From positions 1,469,501-1,533,500 of the forward strand of contig JAUKNK010000152.1 of the NCBI GenBank assembly GCA_030765055.1: a stretch of DNA of 64,000 nt, read 5' to 3'. The position numbers were made by a program, and so were the translations under genes. Source of the DNA: Mantis religiosa (Eukaryota > Arthropoda > Insecta > Mantodea > Mantidae). How positions within the stretch are numbered: the first letter of the stretch is position 1; every line of letters starts with the position of its first letter. Positions 1 to 12,600 of the stretch are shown here, piece by piece. The notes beneath the pieces were generated by a model. It was not told the origin of the DNA, did not search any database, and saw only the letters and a program-made list of their open reading frames with translations.

Positions 1-1330
1 GTCAATGTGGATGTCGGGACCTGACGAGTTAACCCCTGTCATGCTTTGTCACCTCTTTAGGACCGTACCCTTTCTCACACGGATCTTCAACATATGTCTT
101 GCCCTGTGCCACTTTCCACGCCAGTGGAGGGAGGCTCAGGTGATTTGCAGTTTGAAGCCGGGAAAAGAACCGGTCCATGCTGCTAACTACCAATCCATTA
201 GTCTCCTATCAGTTCACTCAAAATTATTCGGGAGACTACTTTTAAAGCGCTTGTAATTCTTATTGAGGGACATTCAAGCCTTCTGCCCTGGGCATTCGAC
301 TTCTCAGCGGTTGCTGCGAGTGGTGGAGGCTGCTGGACTGGGGTTCCAGGACAGGGCATACACTACAGCGGTATCTCTGGACATCGAGAACGCCTTCTCC
401 AAGACCAGGCATGCAGGGCTCCTGCATAAGCTCGTCACCCTTGCGCTACCTACACACGCTATCAATCTTCTGCACTCTTTCCTAAAACACAGACACTCTT
501 CAGTTTCAGTGGTGGGAAAGTCCTCCTCCAGAAGGTCCATCAGAGGCGGAGTTCACGAAGGCTCTGTACTATCCCTAACAGTCTTCAACATCTACGTGAC
601 CTTCCCACTGAGCTGCACGCTAATATAGCCCAATTTGCTGATGACGTGCAGCTTTTCTGCACAGATAAACACCCATGCAGAGCCTTTAACCCCATACAGA
701 GGATTTGTCTATTGTCTCACTATCTCCACTTATGTCTCATACAAGACTGGTGCAAGCTCTGACGATTTCCCATTAACACGGAGAAAAGCCAAGCCATTGT
801 GTTTACCACGCGGCGCCTTCCCGCCAATCTCCTCACATTTACCTATTCCTGGCGAAGGATAGGGTGGACGAATTTCATAAAATACTTGGAGTCAAGCTGG
901 ACAAGGGTCTAACGTTTAGGTAGCATCGGGCTTCGTTATACCCTATATTGAGGTCCGCGATGCCAACCCTTTCTAAGTTTCGCCTTTTCAAGGCTTTAGT
1001 GTTTGCTGTCATGCTTTATGCGTGGGAAGTCTGGGACATGACTGCAGACTCAAACTTGTGGCTCTTGCAACGAGTACATAATAGATGTCTGCGGATTATC
1101 TATTCTGTATGCAGACTCTTTCCCGTAAGACTACTCCATGAAGCCTCATCTCTCCCATAGGAGGAGGATGTGGTTAGACGCCGGGCCAAGAAATTCTACG
1201 AGAGCTTACCTCACCGTCAGAGCACCCTGGTTAGGTTTCTTGGGGACTATCTTCCCAATGAATGCCGCCTAAGGCGGTATCGGCTTCCCCACATGGCTTT
1301 CGCGTATAACGGTAACCCTTAAGTCCACAC
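1..1330 (+). pseudogene. Jockey-like LINE reverse transcriptase, 3' part, decayed
   Basis: Translation shows reverse transcriptase blocks in the right order but in shifting frames. Near 180-240 is the NYQSISLLS block (NYRPISLL in the family). At about 380-400 is SLDIENAFSKT (the first catalytic Asp region) and at 550-590 the GSVLSLTVFNIYV block. The QFADDVQLFC catalytic motif follows at about 630-660. The thumb/C-terminal region at 870-1160 contains KYLGVKLDKGLTF and, further on, LQRVHNRCLRIIY, typical of insect Jockey-clade elements. Stops and frameshifts at about 256, 628, 862 and 1160 rule out a working protein. The element enters from outside the window, so the endonuclease domain is not visible. 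Jockey clade is my assignment from motif style, not a search. Confidence 0.8.
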
Positions 1331-1600
1331 TCCAACTCAAAATTATTTTCACCCAAGAATTGCCTGGATTATCCAAATTCAATTTTCTTTTCTTCCAAAA
1401 TTTTACTCTCAGCGGTGCATAGCTGGCTGTTGCACCTGATTTCTCAACCGTTGAGGAGCTTAGGCTGCCTCCCTTCTTTACACCAACCTAAATTCAGACC
1501 GCGATCCTGTAAAACCCACATACCCGTCAAACGTGGTTAAGACCCTCCTAGGACAGATCCACGCATGGCACACCACGGGCTATCCCTTAGCCTGCCAACA
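1331..1600 (+). other. Probable LINE 3' untranslated or terminal region
   Basis: No conserved reading frame. The stretch sits between the end of the LINE RT/C-terminal coding remnant and the ACG microsatellite, and probably belongs to the same LINE insertion. Confidence 0.35.
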
Positions 1601-1601
1601 G

Positions 1602-1602
1602 C

Positions 1603-1640
<38 letters not shown>

Positions 1641-1641
1641 C
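1602..1641. repeat. (ACG)n microsatellite
   Basis: About thirteen uninterrupted ACG/GAC triplets. It abuts the hammerhead-like motif to its right and may be the expandable 3' tail or internal repeat of a retroelement. Confidence 0.9.
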
Positions 1642-1651
1642 ACGATGCTTC

Positions 1652-1690
1652 CTGAAGAAGGCCATAAACATGGTCGAAAGCTCGAGCAAC
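1652..1690 (+). ncRNA. Hammerhead-ribozyme-like motif (retroelement end)
   Basis: The sequence has an intact CUGAAGA box at 1652-1658. A stem II hairpin follows (GGCCAU pairing AUGGUC with one G-U, loop AAAC) at 1660-1675. The GAAA box is at 1676-1679, followed by the self-complementary octamer GCUCGAGC at 1680-1687. The order CUGANGA, stem II, GAAA, palindrome is that of minimal type I hammerheads of Penelope-like elements. Stem I is not convincing and the U of the cleavage triplet appears changed to A, so catalysis is doubtful. Confidence 0.4.
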
Positions 1691-1699
1691 TTTGTAAAT

Positions 1700-2560
1700 A
1701 TCGCACGGCTGGTAACCCGAGAAACTCTACTTAATAATACTAAACATAATAATAATCACTGTAAAACATTTATGTGTAATCTTTTGTGTAGCGATAAGAC
1801 CGAATAGAAAAAGCGACAATAAATACAGTATAAATAAAAAGAAAATATTGCACCCATTCAGGAAATATTCATATTCGATGTTGAGGATTTTATAACATCC
1901 AGGTATCGAATAAATCGGCAGTTTGCATTCGAATATTGCCATCACGTGATTGAACTAGATTGCTGCAATTGAGGACCTTATTTCTTAGCACTCAAATAGA
2001 ACATTATTTTGAAACCCACAAAGCATTAATTTGCACTCTTGAGCGTACCTTAAAAATCTATGTTATTTAACAAAATAAAAATACAGCCGGAAGTTTGACA
2101 GTCGATTAATTGGTGAAGGTGCAGGAAAATGAGACAACATGTATCTGGTGCAGAGACATTTAATATCTAAAGTGAAATTCAAATTAGAAAATATTGTTTT
2201 CTTGGTCCAAAACAAACAGAACTGCATAGCATTCAATTTACACAAGTTTCTTAAATTTCGAAAGTTTTGCACTTGGTCGTACTATTGTGCCAGAGTGACC
2301 AACCTAAATATGAAAACTCCACCAATGTGGAAAATTGAGTGTTAGTGTATTGAGTGTTCTAAAAATTCGCACGTCATCTGTTTCAATGATGTCACTGCCC
2401 ACTAGTGGGTCGTTATTGAAGTTGGTGCTATTTGGACGGTGCAGTCTAAAGAATAGGATAAGACACTATTTACCTTCACAAATTTTTATTACTGTATATT
2501 TTATTAACTTCTGAACAGAGCCGTGTTGATTTCTAGTATGGGAAGCTTGAAATTATCAGC
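1700..2560. other. AT-rich region upstream of the YjbQ-like exon
   Basis: No gene or repeat was recognised. It should contain the promoter of the downstream exon, but I see no TATA box or other element that I would name with confidence. Confidence 0.4.
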
Positions 2561-2639
2561 AGATATAAGTAAATAAACACATGTTACTATTTTGACAAGT
2601 ACTTTCAACAAATAAGCCCATTTCTGTACAGTGTTCAAC

Positions 2640-2799
2640 ATGGCTTCATCGAATAGGGGCATACAAATAGGATCGGCATGGTTTCAACGAAAAATCAACC
2701 TTAGACCGCAGCATAGAGGTGTTCATTTAGTTACGGAAGAAATCCTAAAACAAATGCCTGAAATATGTCAATTTTCAGTGGGACTATGTCATGTACAGA
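2640..2799 (+). CDS. First coding exon of a YjbQ/UPF0047-family protein
   Basis: The ATG at 2640 opens 53 codons plus one base. They include SAWFQRKINLRPQHRGVHLV, then a stretch like TEEILKQMPEICQFSVGLCHVQ. This matches the N-terminus of the YjbQ/UPF0047 family: the WFQRKI...RG.H.VT segment, then the E..P.L..F.VG.C.V segment just before the conserved HTSAS motif. The frame stops after the donor, while the family continues for about 80-100 more residues. A consensus splice donor GTAAGT starts at 2800, giving a phase-1 intron. The small soluble trimeric protein has reported thiamine-phosphate synthase side activity in bacteria; its role in animals is unclear. This is the only host exon recognised. 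The next exon should begin by completing the codon and reading into H-T-S-A-S; I did not find it in the window. The exon is clean and unmutated, unlike everything around it. Confidence 0.85.
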
Positions 2800-3974
2800 G
2801 TAAGTATTGACGAGTTGCATCGACAAGCATGATACTTTTGACAATTCATAATAGGTTAGATTAACAACTTACAGTAATAAAGAAGTTTTATTCTGTATTG
2901 ACAATAACTGTTAGTCTTCTTTTAGTTTACTTTTTACGTGTAGGTAATCATTTACCTAGTAGCAACATTAAACATTCGTTGCATTGAGATTCTACTATAG
3001 CTAGTTGGAATTGATATTTCTTTTCTTTAGAAGTATGTAGTTGAGGTGTAAACCAATACTTTCTCTATTTTATGTGAGAATTGTGGAATGTTTGTGTTTT
3101 TGTCTCCTCCAGTAACATACTATATAATTCAGTAATAATTAAACATTCAACACAGTAGTGAATATCCAACTAAAACACACTAGCATACATACATATGCAG
3201 AAAGACACAAAGAGAAAATACGTGTAACGTTTATGTCAAGAAGAAAATTAAATACTAAAGAAATTTATGCATAAATAAGATAAAATTTTATCAGAAGCAT
3301 AAATAAGTGGTTTTCAAAACTTGATATTAACCTACAGTGAGGAAAGTCAGTGGAGAGGGAAAAAGGACACATTTTTGTAAATACTATATTTCCTGCATGG
3401 ATAGTAGGAAATTTTTATAGAATATATTATCTTGAATGTCTAATTGTAAGAAAATGAATTTAACACTTCACCTTTCAGTTCACTCATACCATTCTCTTTA
3501 ATCAAGACCTACTTTTATTGCATTTTTTATTATTGTTTGCTTTCTTAATTTGCATATATCAACAGCACTAATAAGATGAGGTGTTGGAGCAATCTCGTCT
3601 ATTTAATGCTGTAGAAGGTGACTCATGGTAATGTGCTTTGCTGTTTGTTGAATACCAAAGATTAAGTACATATTAATTTGATAGAGTAAGAGAAACAAGA
3701 TGATTGAAAGATAACAGATTACAGTAGTTTCAATATACCAGTTCTTATTTGTTTTCGTCCCATCGTGATTAGTACTCAGAGACATTGAACATTCCATGAA
3801 ATTATTAATATGCATGTATGTCAAAAACTTACATGAAGGAAACATTGTTTTGTGTAATCCCATTGTATTTTCAACAATGCTTTTAGTTCACATTAACTAA
3901 ATTTATACTACATTATTAACATCTAGGGTTATATTGTTAGCTTATTTTATTTAAAGTCAACTGACTACACATTT

Positions 3975-4026
<52 letters not shown>

Positions 4027-5880
4027 TTTTTTTTTTTGGTTGGTTTTCCGTTTTTACAAATCACAAAACTAGTTATTTTTTCCCAATGATATTGTATCAG
4101 AATACATAAGTAGAAAAGTAATGGTGACTGCTAATGTTTCATGTTGTTGGAAAATAATTAAAACAATAAAATAGTGATAACAAAAATCCAACTTTCTTAA
4201 AAGGTGAATTAACTCAAACACATTACAGATTAAGAGAAAGAGAATTTATGCAAAAAGAAAAAGAGGGGGGACAAGGTTTGTATACAGAGAATTACAAGTC
4301 ATACAATACTGAACATGGTTCACAAGGTTATCATTTGTCTCAGCATCTAATATTACAAATTTATACTTAAAATAATGTACAAAGATTTAGGTACATGCTG
4401 CTCATATGAACTAGATTACTGCAGGAAATAATTTAAAGTGTAATTTCAATAACATTTTTAAACAAATGGGTAGTGTTCTGGTAGATTTGCAAATGAGCTG
4501 TCTGCATGGTACTGAGGCCATACACATAAATGCTTTATTTAAATCATCATTAATAGTATATACATAGATGTATAGGCATTATTGTAGGAGTGTTAGAATT
4601 TCGAACATGGGCCAAAGTGATTAAGAGGTCTGTATCGTCAAAAAATATTCTAAATTATAATGCAATGTAAGTGTGTATCAAATTCCCTCCCCCTCACCCT
4701 CCGAGTAGCATAAGTGAAGACAGATTGAAATTGACAAAGTAAGCAGTTTTAGGGCATTGAAATACAGAAAATTATTGAATTTTCAAAATGAAAGGTATAT
4801 TTTACTAAATTTCAGAATTATATACTCTCTTATTCTTTTATTTAGCTGGGTCCATTAATTTCAAAAAGTAAAACCTTCTTTCAGGAGCATTATATATGGG
4901 ATAATATAATGGTGTGTAATACTTACATTTGCGGTTTGTGTTTTTGTTCCAAACTGCATAAAACTAATCTGCCTAAAACTTTTTAAACAGTTTTTTTTTT
5001 TTTAAATGTATTGTGACAGCTGTTACTGCAATAATATGAATGTGAAGGAACTGATGTCATAAGAAAAAGACAGACTTTAGTATTGTGTTTAGAGCGTTAC
5101 ATAAATAATTGATAATATTATGAAGAGGAAGAGTTGTATGTGTGCTTCAAACCAACATAATAATAATAATAGTAATAATAATATTAATTGTCATTGGGTT
5201 GAATTGTTACAATTTCTGACAGCCAATTTCAACAATTAAAACTAATTGTAGATATACACATGATCCCTTAATCACATCATGAGCTTAACATTTTCAAGTA
5301 CAATTAAAGCTACAAATATTCTCGTCATAATTCATTTAAGTTTTATAAACATTTGTTTATGAGGAAACTTTAACTTCCATTTAAACTGCTGTCTTGAGAT
5401 CCTAGCTATTGATTTAATATCGGATGGCATCTTATGGTTAATACTTAAAAACACCTTGCCCAAATCATGACATATAAGTGGCCCTACTCCCATTCATTTT
5501 TGGGCATATGCCACTTTTATCGAAAATTCTCTGCTAAAGCCAAATTGAAATGCATCTGCAATGTTGCTCAATTCATGCTCATTTGTGATATAGCTATAAA
5601 TTGCTATTTTCATAATCCTTTCAAACCATCAGAAATAGGTCTGTAATTTAAGCATTTGTTTTATTAGCAACAACTGTTCAGCAACAAATTATAAAATTTT
5701 GTTAGTAAATGAGATCAACTGCATCATATTTTTTTATGTAGCTCACAGATAGGGAAGTTTTGCATTCAGTTGAGCGCATGCAATGGCAACAGTAGTCATT
5801 AAGTAGAACTTTAATTCAAAGTATAAAAATTAAAAGAAGTATAGACAGTGAAGCATAAGTTATAATAAGTTATTACAATA
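2800..5880 (+). other. Putative intron 1 of the YjbQ-like gene, AT-rich, no gene seen
   Basis: Starts with the splice donor GTAAGT. It holds a (TTTC)n microsatellite, a short TAA repeat near 5156-5184 and T- or A-runs, but no conserved coding sequence on either strand. The intron may extend far beyond, since the next exon was not found. Confidence 0.5.
3972..4038. repeat. (TTTC)n microsatellite followed by a T-run
   Basis: About thirteen TTTC units run from 3972 to 4025 and pass directly into a short poly-T stretch. Confidence 0.95.
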
Positions 5881-5882
5881 TT

Positions 5883-6150
5883 TTAGTTAATTGATGGCAA
5901 TTAATCATTTCTTCATACTAGCTGTATACAAATTAAGGTCTTTGATAGAAGTATTAAGGTCTTTTTTAGGTCTTTCTAGTGGTCTACCAGGAAAATATAT
6001 GAGTCAAAGGGAGAATTTAATGTCAGGACGGCACGTTGGCCATGGTAGCTCAGTGGGTTAGAGCGACTGGACAGAAACCAGGAGATCCGTGGTTCAAATC
6101 CCGGCCATGGCATTGAATTTTTCATGTTGACTATATCAAAGTTATTACAA
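5883..6150 (+). repeat. tRNA-related SINE-like repeat, best preserved copy
   Basis: The core at 6039-6112 folds like a tRNA. Acceptor arms GCCATGG and CCATGGC are perfectly complementary. The D arm is GCTC/GAGC, the anticodon stem CTGG/CCAG, and the T loop TTCAAAT. A-box (TAGCTCAGTGGG) and B-box (GGTTCAAATCC) promoter elements of RNA polymerase III are intact. The T stem has two mismatches and the base before the would-be anticodon is C instead of U, so this is a repeat and not a working tRNA gene. Relatives lie at 25.7-26.3, 28.8-29.05, 35.2-35.4, 41.0 and 59.4-59.8 kb. Confidence 0.75.
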
Positions 6151-6641
6151 CTTTATTTATCTGATATCTCAATCTTATCTGCACCGAGAGAACATCTTAG
6201 ATTTGAAAATGAAGTTGTCTGCAAACAGCAGAGTCCTAAAAATTGCTGTAATGTTTACTCTTCAAAGTTACAGTTGATGTTTTGATACATGTATATTGTA
6301 CATAACTTAGCTGCCTATAGAATTGCTTTTCTAAAGGCCCGAAAACCCAAGGTTAGAAGTGATTTACTACATTTATGTTGTGTAATATTCCAATTTTTGA
6401 AATTGGATATAAATCCTCCACAACATTGCACCTCTTAGTTTGAGCTATACCAGCTTCAGAACTCTCATATTCATTTTGTGCCTCTAAAACAGTTATGAAG
6501 GCATTTGTATATCAAATTAGGATATACGGGACATTAGTGCTCTGGAGAATTCGACAAACTTTTACACACCTATTTTTTATTTCAAATTACATAATTCCAT
6601 GTCGTTCTTTTACCTCATCTTTTTGTGATTGTTTTCTACTG

Positions 6642-9600
6642 TTCCGATCTCACTTCTGTTCTGCCCAGCGCTTTCTTGGTCCTTGTATCGATCTTCTCTT
6701 AGGGATTATGTCTTGTCTTGTTCTGGTCTCACTTCTGTTCAGCTCAGCGCTTGCTTGGTCCTTGTATCGATCTTCTCTTAGGGATTATGTCTTGTCTTGT
6801 TCTGATCTCACTTCTGTTCAGCTCAGCGCTTGCTTGCTCCTTGTATCGATCTTCTCTTAGGGATTATGTCTTGTCTTGTTCTGATCTCACTTCTGTTCAG
6901 CTCAGCACTTTCTTGGTCCTTGTATCGATCTTCTCTTAGGGATTATGTCTTGTCTTGTTCTGATCTCACTTCTGTTCAGCTTAGCGCTTGCTTGGTCCTT
7001 GTATCGATCTTCTCTTAGGGATTATGTCTTGTCTTGTTCTGATCTCACTTCTGTTCAGCTTAGCGCTTTCTTGGTCCTTGTATCGATCTTCTCTTAGGGA
7101 TTATGTCTTGTCTTGTTCTGATCTCACTTCTGTTCAGCTCAGCACTTGCTTGGTCCTTGTATCGATCTTCTCTTAGGGAGTATGTCTTGTCTTGTTCTGA
7201 TCTCACTTCTGTTCAGCTCAGCGCTTGCTTGGTCCTTGTATCGATCTTCTCTTAGGGATTAAGTCTTGTCTTGTTCTGGTCTCACTTCTGTTCAGCTCAG
7301 CGCTTGCTTGGTCCTTGTATCGATCTTCTCTTAGGGATTATGTCTTGTCTTGTTCTGATCTCACTTCTGTTCAGCTCGGCGCTTGCTTGGTCCTTGTATC
7401 GATCTTCTCTTAGGGATTATGTCTTGTCTTGTTCTGATCTCACTTCTGTTCAGCTCAGCGCTTGCTTGGTCCTTGTATCGATCTTCTCTTAGGGATTATG
7501 TCTTGTCTTGTTCTGATCTCACTTCTGTTCAGCTCAGCACTTTCTTGGTCCTTGTATCGATCTTCTCTTAGGGATTATGTCTTGTCTTGTTCCGATCTCA
7601 CTTCTGTTCAGCTCAGCGCTTTCTTGGTCCTTGTATCGATCTTCTCTTAGGGATTATGTCTTGTCGTGTTCTGACCTCACTTCTGTTCAGCTCAGCGCTT
7701 GCTTGGTCCTTGTATCGATCTTCTCTTAGGGATTATGTCTTGTCTTGTTCTGGTCTCACTTCTGTTCAGCTTAGCACTTTCTTGGTCCTTGTATCGATCT
7801 TCTCTTAGGGATTATGTCTTGTCTTGTTCTGGTCTCACTTCTGTTCAGCTTAGCGCTTTCTTGGTCCTTGTATCGATCTTCTCTTAGGGATTATGTCTTG
7901 TCGTGTTCTGACCTCACTTCTGTTCAGCTCAGCGCTTGCTTGGTCCTTGTATCGATCTTCTCTTAGGGATTATGTCTTGTCGTGTTCTGACCTCACTTCT
8001 GTTCAGCTCAGCACTTTCTTGGTCCTTGTATCGATCTTCTCTTAGGGATTATGTCTTGTCTTGTTCTGATCTCACTTCTGTTCAGCTTAGCGCTTTCTTG
8101 GTCCTTGTATCGATCTTCTCTTAGGGATTATGTCTTGTCTTGTTCTGATCTCACTTCTGTTCAGCTCAGCGCTTTCTTGGTCCTTGTATCGATCTTCTCT
8201 TAGGGATTATGTCTTGTCTTGTTCTGATCTCACTTCTGTTCAGCTCAGCGCTTTCTTGGTTCTTGTATCGATCTTCTCTTAGGGATTATGTCTTGTCTTG
8301 TTCCGATCTCACTTCTGTTCAGCTTAGCGCTTGCTTGGTCCTTGTATCGATCTTCTCTTAGGGATTATGTCTTGTCTTGTTCTGTTCTCACTTCTGTTCA
8401 GCTCAGCGCTTGCTTGGTCCTTGTATCGATCTTCTCTTAGAGATTATGTCTTGTCTTGTTCCGATCTCACTTCTGTTCAGCTTAGCGCTTGCTTGGTCCT
8501 TGTATCGATCTTCTCTTAGGGATTATGTCTTGTCTTGTTCTGTTCTCACTTCTGTTCAGCTCAGCGCTTGCTTGGTCCTTGTATCGATCTTCTCTTAGGG
8601 ATTATGTCTTGTCTTGTTCTGATCTCACTTCTGTTCAGCTCAGCGCTTGCTTGGTCCTTGTATCGATCTTCTCTCAGGGATTATGTCTTGTCTTGTTCTG
8701 ATCTCACTTCTGTTCAGCTCAGCACTTTCTTGGTCCTTGTATCGATCTTCTCTTAGGGATTATGTCTTGTCTTGTTCTGATCTCACTTCTGTTCAGCTCA
8801 GCGCTTGCTTGGTCCTTGTATCGATCTTCTCTTAGGGATTATGTCTTGTCTTGTTCTGATCTCACTTCTGTTCAGCTCAGCACTTTCTTGGTCCTTGTAT
8901 CGATCTTCTCTTAGGGATTATGTCTTGTCTTGTTCTGATCTCACTTCTGTTCAGCTCAGCGCTTGCTTGGTCCTTGTATCGATCTTCTCTTAGGGATTAT
9001 GTCTTGTCTTGTTCTGATCTCACTTCTGTTCAGCTCAGCACTTTCTTGGTCCTTGTATCGATCTTCTCTTAGGGATTATGTCTTGTCCTGTTCTGATCTC
9101 ACTTCTGTTCAGCTCAGCACTTTCTTGGTCCTTGTATCAATCTTCTCTTAGGGATTATGTCTTGTCTTGTTCTGATCTCACTTCTGTTCAGCTCGGCGCT
9201 TGCTTGGTCCTTGTATCGATCTTCTCTTAGGGATTATGTCTTGTCTTGTTCTGATCTCACTTCTGTTCAGCTGAGCGCTTTCTTGGTCCTTGTATCGATC
9301 TTCTCTTAGGGATTATGTCTTGTCTTGTTCTGATCTCACTTCTGTTCAGCTCAGCGCTTTCTTGGTCCTTGTATCGATCTTCTCTTAGGGATTATGTCTT
9401 GTCTTGTTCGGATCTCACTTCTGTTCAGCTCAGCGCTTTCTTGGTCCTTGTATCGATCTTCTCTTAGGGATTATGTCTTGTCTTGTTCCGATCTCACTTC
9501 TGTTCAGCTTAGCGCTTGCTTGGTCCTTGTATCGATCTTCTCTTAGGGATTATGTCTTGTCTTGTTCTGTTCTCACTTCTGTTCAGCTCAGCGCTTGCTT

Positions 9601-12600
9601 GGTCCTTGTATCGATCTTCTCTTAGGGATTATGTCTTGTCTTGTTCTGGTCTCACTTCTCTTCAGCTCAGCGCTTGCTTGGTCCTTGTATCGATCTTCTC
9701 TTAGGGATTATGTCTTGTCTTGTTCTGATCTCACTTCTGTTCAGCTCAGCACTTTCTTGGTCCTTGTATCGATCTTCTCTTAGGGATTATGTCTTGTCTT
9801 GTTCTGATCTCACTTCTGTTCAGCTTAGCGCTTGCTTGGTCCTTGTATCGATCTTCTCTTAGGGATTAAGTCTTGTCTTGTTCTGGTCTCACTTCTGTTC
9901 AGCTCAGCACTTTCTTGGTCCTTGTATCGATCTTGTCTTAGGGATTATGTCTTGTCTTGTTCTGACCTCACTTCTGTTCAGCTCAGCGCTTGCTTGGTCC
10001 TTGTATCGATCTTCTCTTAGGGATTATGTCTTGTCTTGTTCTGATCTCACTTCTGTTCAGCTCAGCGCTTGCTTGGTCCTTGTATCGATCTTCTCTTAGG
10101 GATTATGTCTTGTCGTGTTCTGGTCTCACTTCTGTTCAGCTCAGCGCTTGCTTGGTCCTTGTATCGATCTTCTCTTAGGGATTATGTCTTGTCTTGTTCT
10201 GTTCTCACTTCTGTTCAGCTCAGCGCTTGCTTGGTCCTTGTATCGATCTTCTCTTAGGGATTATGTCTTGTCGTGTTCTGGTCTCACTTCTGTTCAGCTC
10301 AGCACTTGCTTGGTCCTTGTATCGATCTTCTCTTAGGGATTATGTCTTGTCTTGTTCTGGTCTCACTTCTGTTCAGCTCGGCGCTTTCTTGGTCCTTGTA
10401 TCGATCTTCTCTTAGGGATTATGTCTTGTCTTGTTCTGGTCTCACTTCTGTTCAGCTCGGCGCTTTCTTGGTCCTTGTATCGATCTTCTCTTAGGGATTA
10501 TGTCTTGTCCTGTTCTGGTCTCACTTCTGTTCAGCTCAGCGCTTGCTTGGTCCTTGTATCGATCTTCTCTTAGAGATTATGTCTTGTCTTGTTCTGGTCT
10601 CACTTCTGTTCAGCTCGGCGCTTGCTTGGTCCTTGTATCGATCTTCTCTTAGAGATTATGTCTTGTCTTGTTCTCGTCTCACTTCTGTTCAGCTCAGCGC
10701 TTGCTTGGTCCTTGTATCGATCTTCTCTTAGAGATTATGTCTTGTCTTGTTCTGGTCTCACTTCTGTTCAGCTCAGCGCTTGCTTGGTCCTTGTATCGAT
10801 CTTCTCTTAGAGATTATGTCTTGTCTTGTTCTGGTCTCACTTCTGTTCAGCTTAGCGCTTTCTTGGTCCTTGTATCGATCTTCTCTTAGGGATTATGTCT
10901 TGTCCTGTTCTGATCTCACTTCTGTTCAGCTCAGCGCTTGCTTGGTCCTTGTATCGATCTTCTCTTAGGGATTATGTCTTGTCTTGTTCTGATCTCACTT
11001 CTGTTCAGCTCGGCGCTTGCTTGGTCCTTGTATCGATCTTGTCTTAGGGATTATGTCTTGTCGTATTCTGGTCTCACTTCTGTTCAGCTCAGCGCTTTCT
11101 TGGTCCTTGTATCGATCATCTCTTAGGGATTATGTCTTGTCTTGTTCTGGTCTCACTTCTGTTCAGCTCGGCGCTTGCTTGGTCCTTGTATCGATCTTCT
11201 CTTAGGGATTATGTCTTGTCGTGTTCTGGTCTCACTTCTGTTCAGCTCGGCGCTTGCTTGGTCCTTGTATCGATCTTCCTTTAGGGATTATGTCTTGTCT
11301 TGTTCTGGTCTCACTTCTGTTCAGCTCGGCGCTTGCTTGGTCCTTGTATCGATCTTCTCTTAGGGATTATGTCTTGTCTTGTTCTGGTCTCACTTCTGTT
11401 CAGCTCGGCGCTTGCTTGGTCCTTGTATCGATCTTGTCTTAGGGATTATGTCTTGTCGTGTTCTGATCTCACTTCTGTTCAGCTCGGCGCTTGCTTGGTC
11501 CTTGTATCGATCTTCTCTTAGGGATTATGTCTTGTCTTGTTCTGATCTCACTTCTGTTCAGCTCAGCGCTTGCTTGGTCCTTGTATCGATCTTCTCTTAG
11601 GGATTATGTCTTGTCTTGTTCTGGTCTCACTTCTGTTCAGCTTAGCGCTTGCTTGGTCCTTGTATCGATCTTCTCTTAGGGATTATGTCTTGTCTTGTTC
11701 TGGTCTCACTTCTGTTCAGCTCAGCGCTTGCTTGGTCCTTGTATCGATATTCTCTTAGGGATTATGTCTTGTCTTGTTCTGGTCTCACTTCTGTTCAGCT
11801 CAGCACTTGCTTGGTCCTTGTATCGATCTTCTCTTAGGGATTATGTCTTGTCTTGTTCTGGTCTCACTTCTGTTCAGCTTAGCACTTTCTTGGTCCTTGT
11901 ATCGATCTTCTCTTAGGGATTATGTCTTGTCCTGTTCTGATCTCACTTCTGTTCAGCTCAGCACTTTCTTGGTCCTTGTATCGATCTTCTCTTAGGGATT
12001 ATGTCTTGTCCTGTTCTGATCTCACTTCTGTTCAGCTCAGCGCTTGCTTGGTCCTTGTATCGATCTTCTCTTAGGGATTATGTCTTGTCCTGTTCTGATT
12101 TCACTTCTGTTCAGCTCAGCGCTTGCTTGGTCCTTGTATCGATCTTGTCTTAGGGATTATGTCTTGTCTTGTTCTGGTCTCACTTCTGTTCAGCTCGGCG
12201 CTTGCTTGGTCCTTGTATCGATCTTCTCTTAGGGATTATGTCTTGTCATGTTCTGACCTCACTTCTGTTCAGCTCAGCACTTTCTTGGTCCTTGTATCGA
12301 TCTTCTCTTAGGGATTATGTCTTGTCTTGTTCTGATCTCACTTCTGTTCAGCTCAGCGCTTGCTTGGTCCTTGTATCGATCTTCTCTTAGGGATTATGTC
12401 TTGTCTTGTTCTGACCTCACTTCTGTTCAGCTCAGCGCTTTCTTGGTCCTTGTATCGATCTTCTCTTAGGGATTATGTCTTGTCCTGTTCTGATCTCACT
12501 TCTGTTCAGCTTAGCGCTTGCTTGGTCCTTGTATCGATCTTCTCTTAGGGATTATGTCTTGTCCTGCTCTGACCTCACTTCTGTTCAGCTCGGCGCTTGC

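Noticed and set aside
6039..6112. A functional tRNA gene
   Set aside because: Acceptor and D arms are good, but the T stem has two mismatches, the base before the anticodon is not U, and the sequence recurs as part of a larger dispersed repeat.
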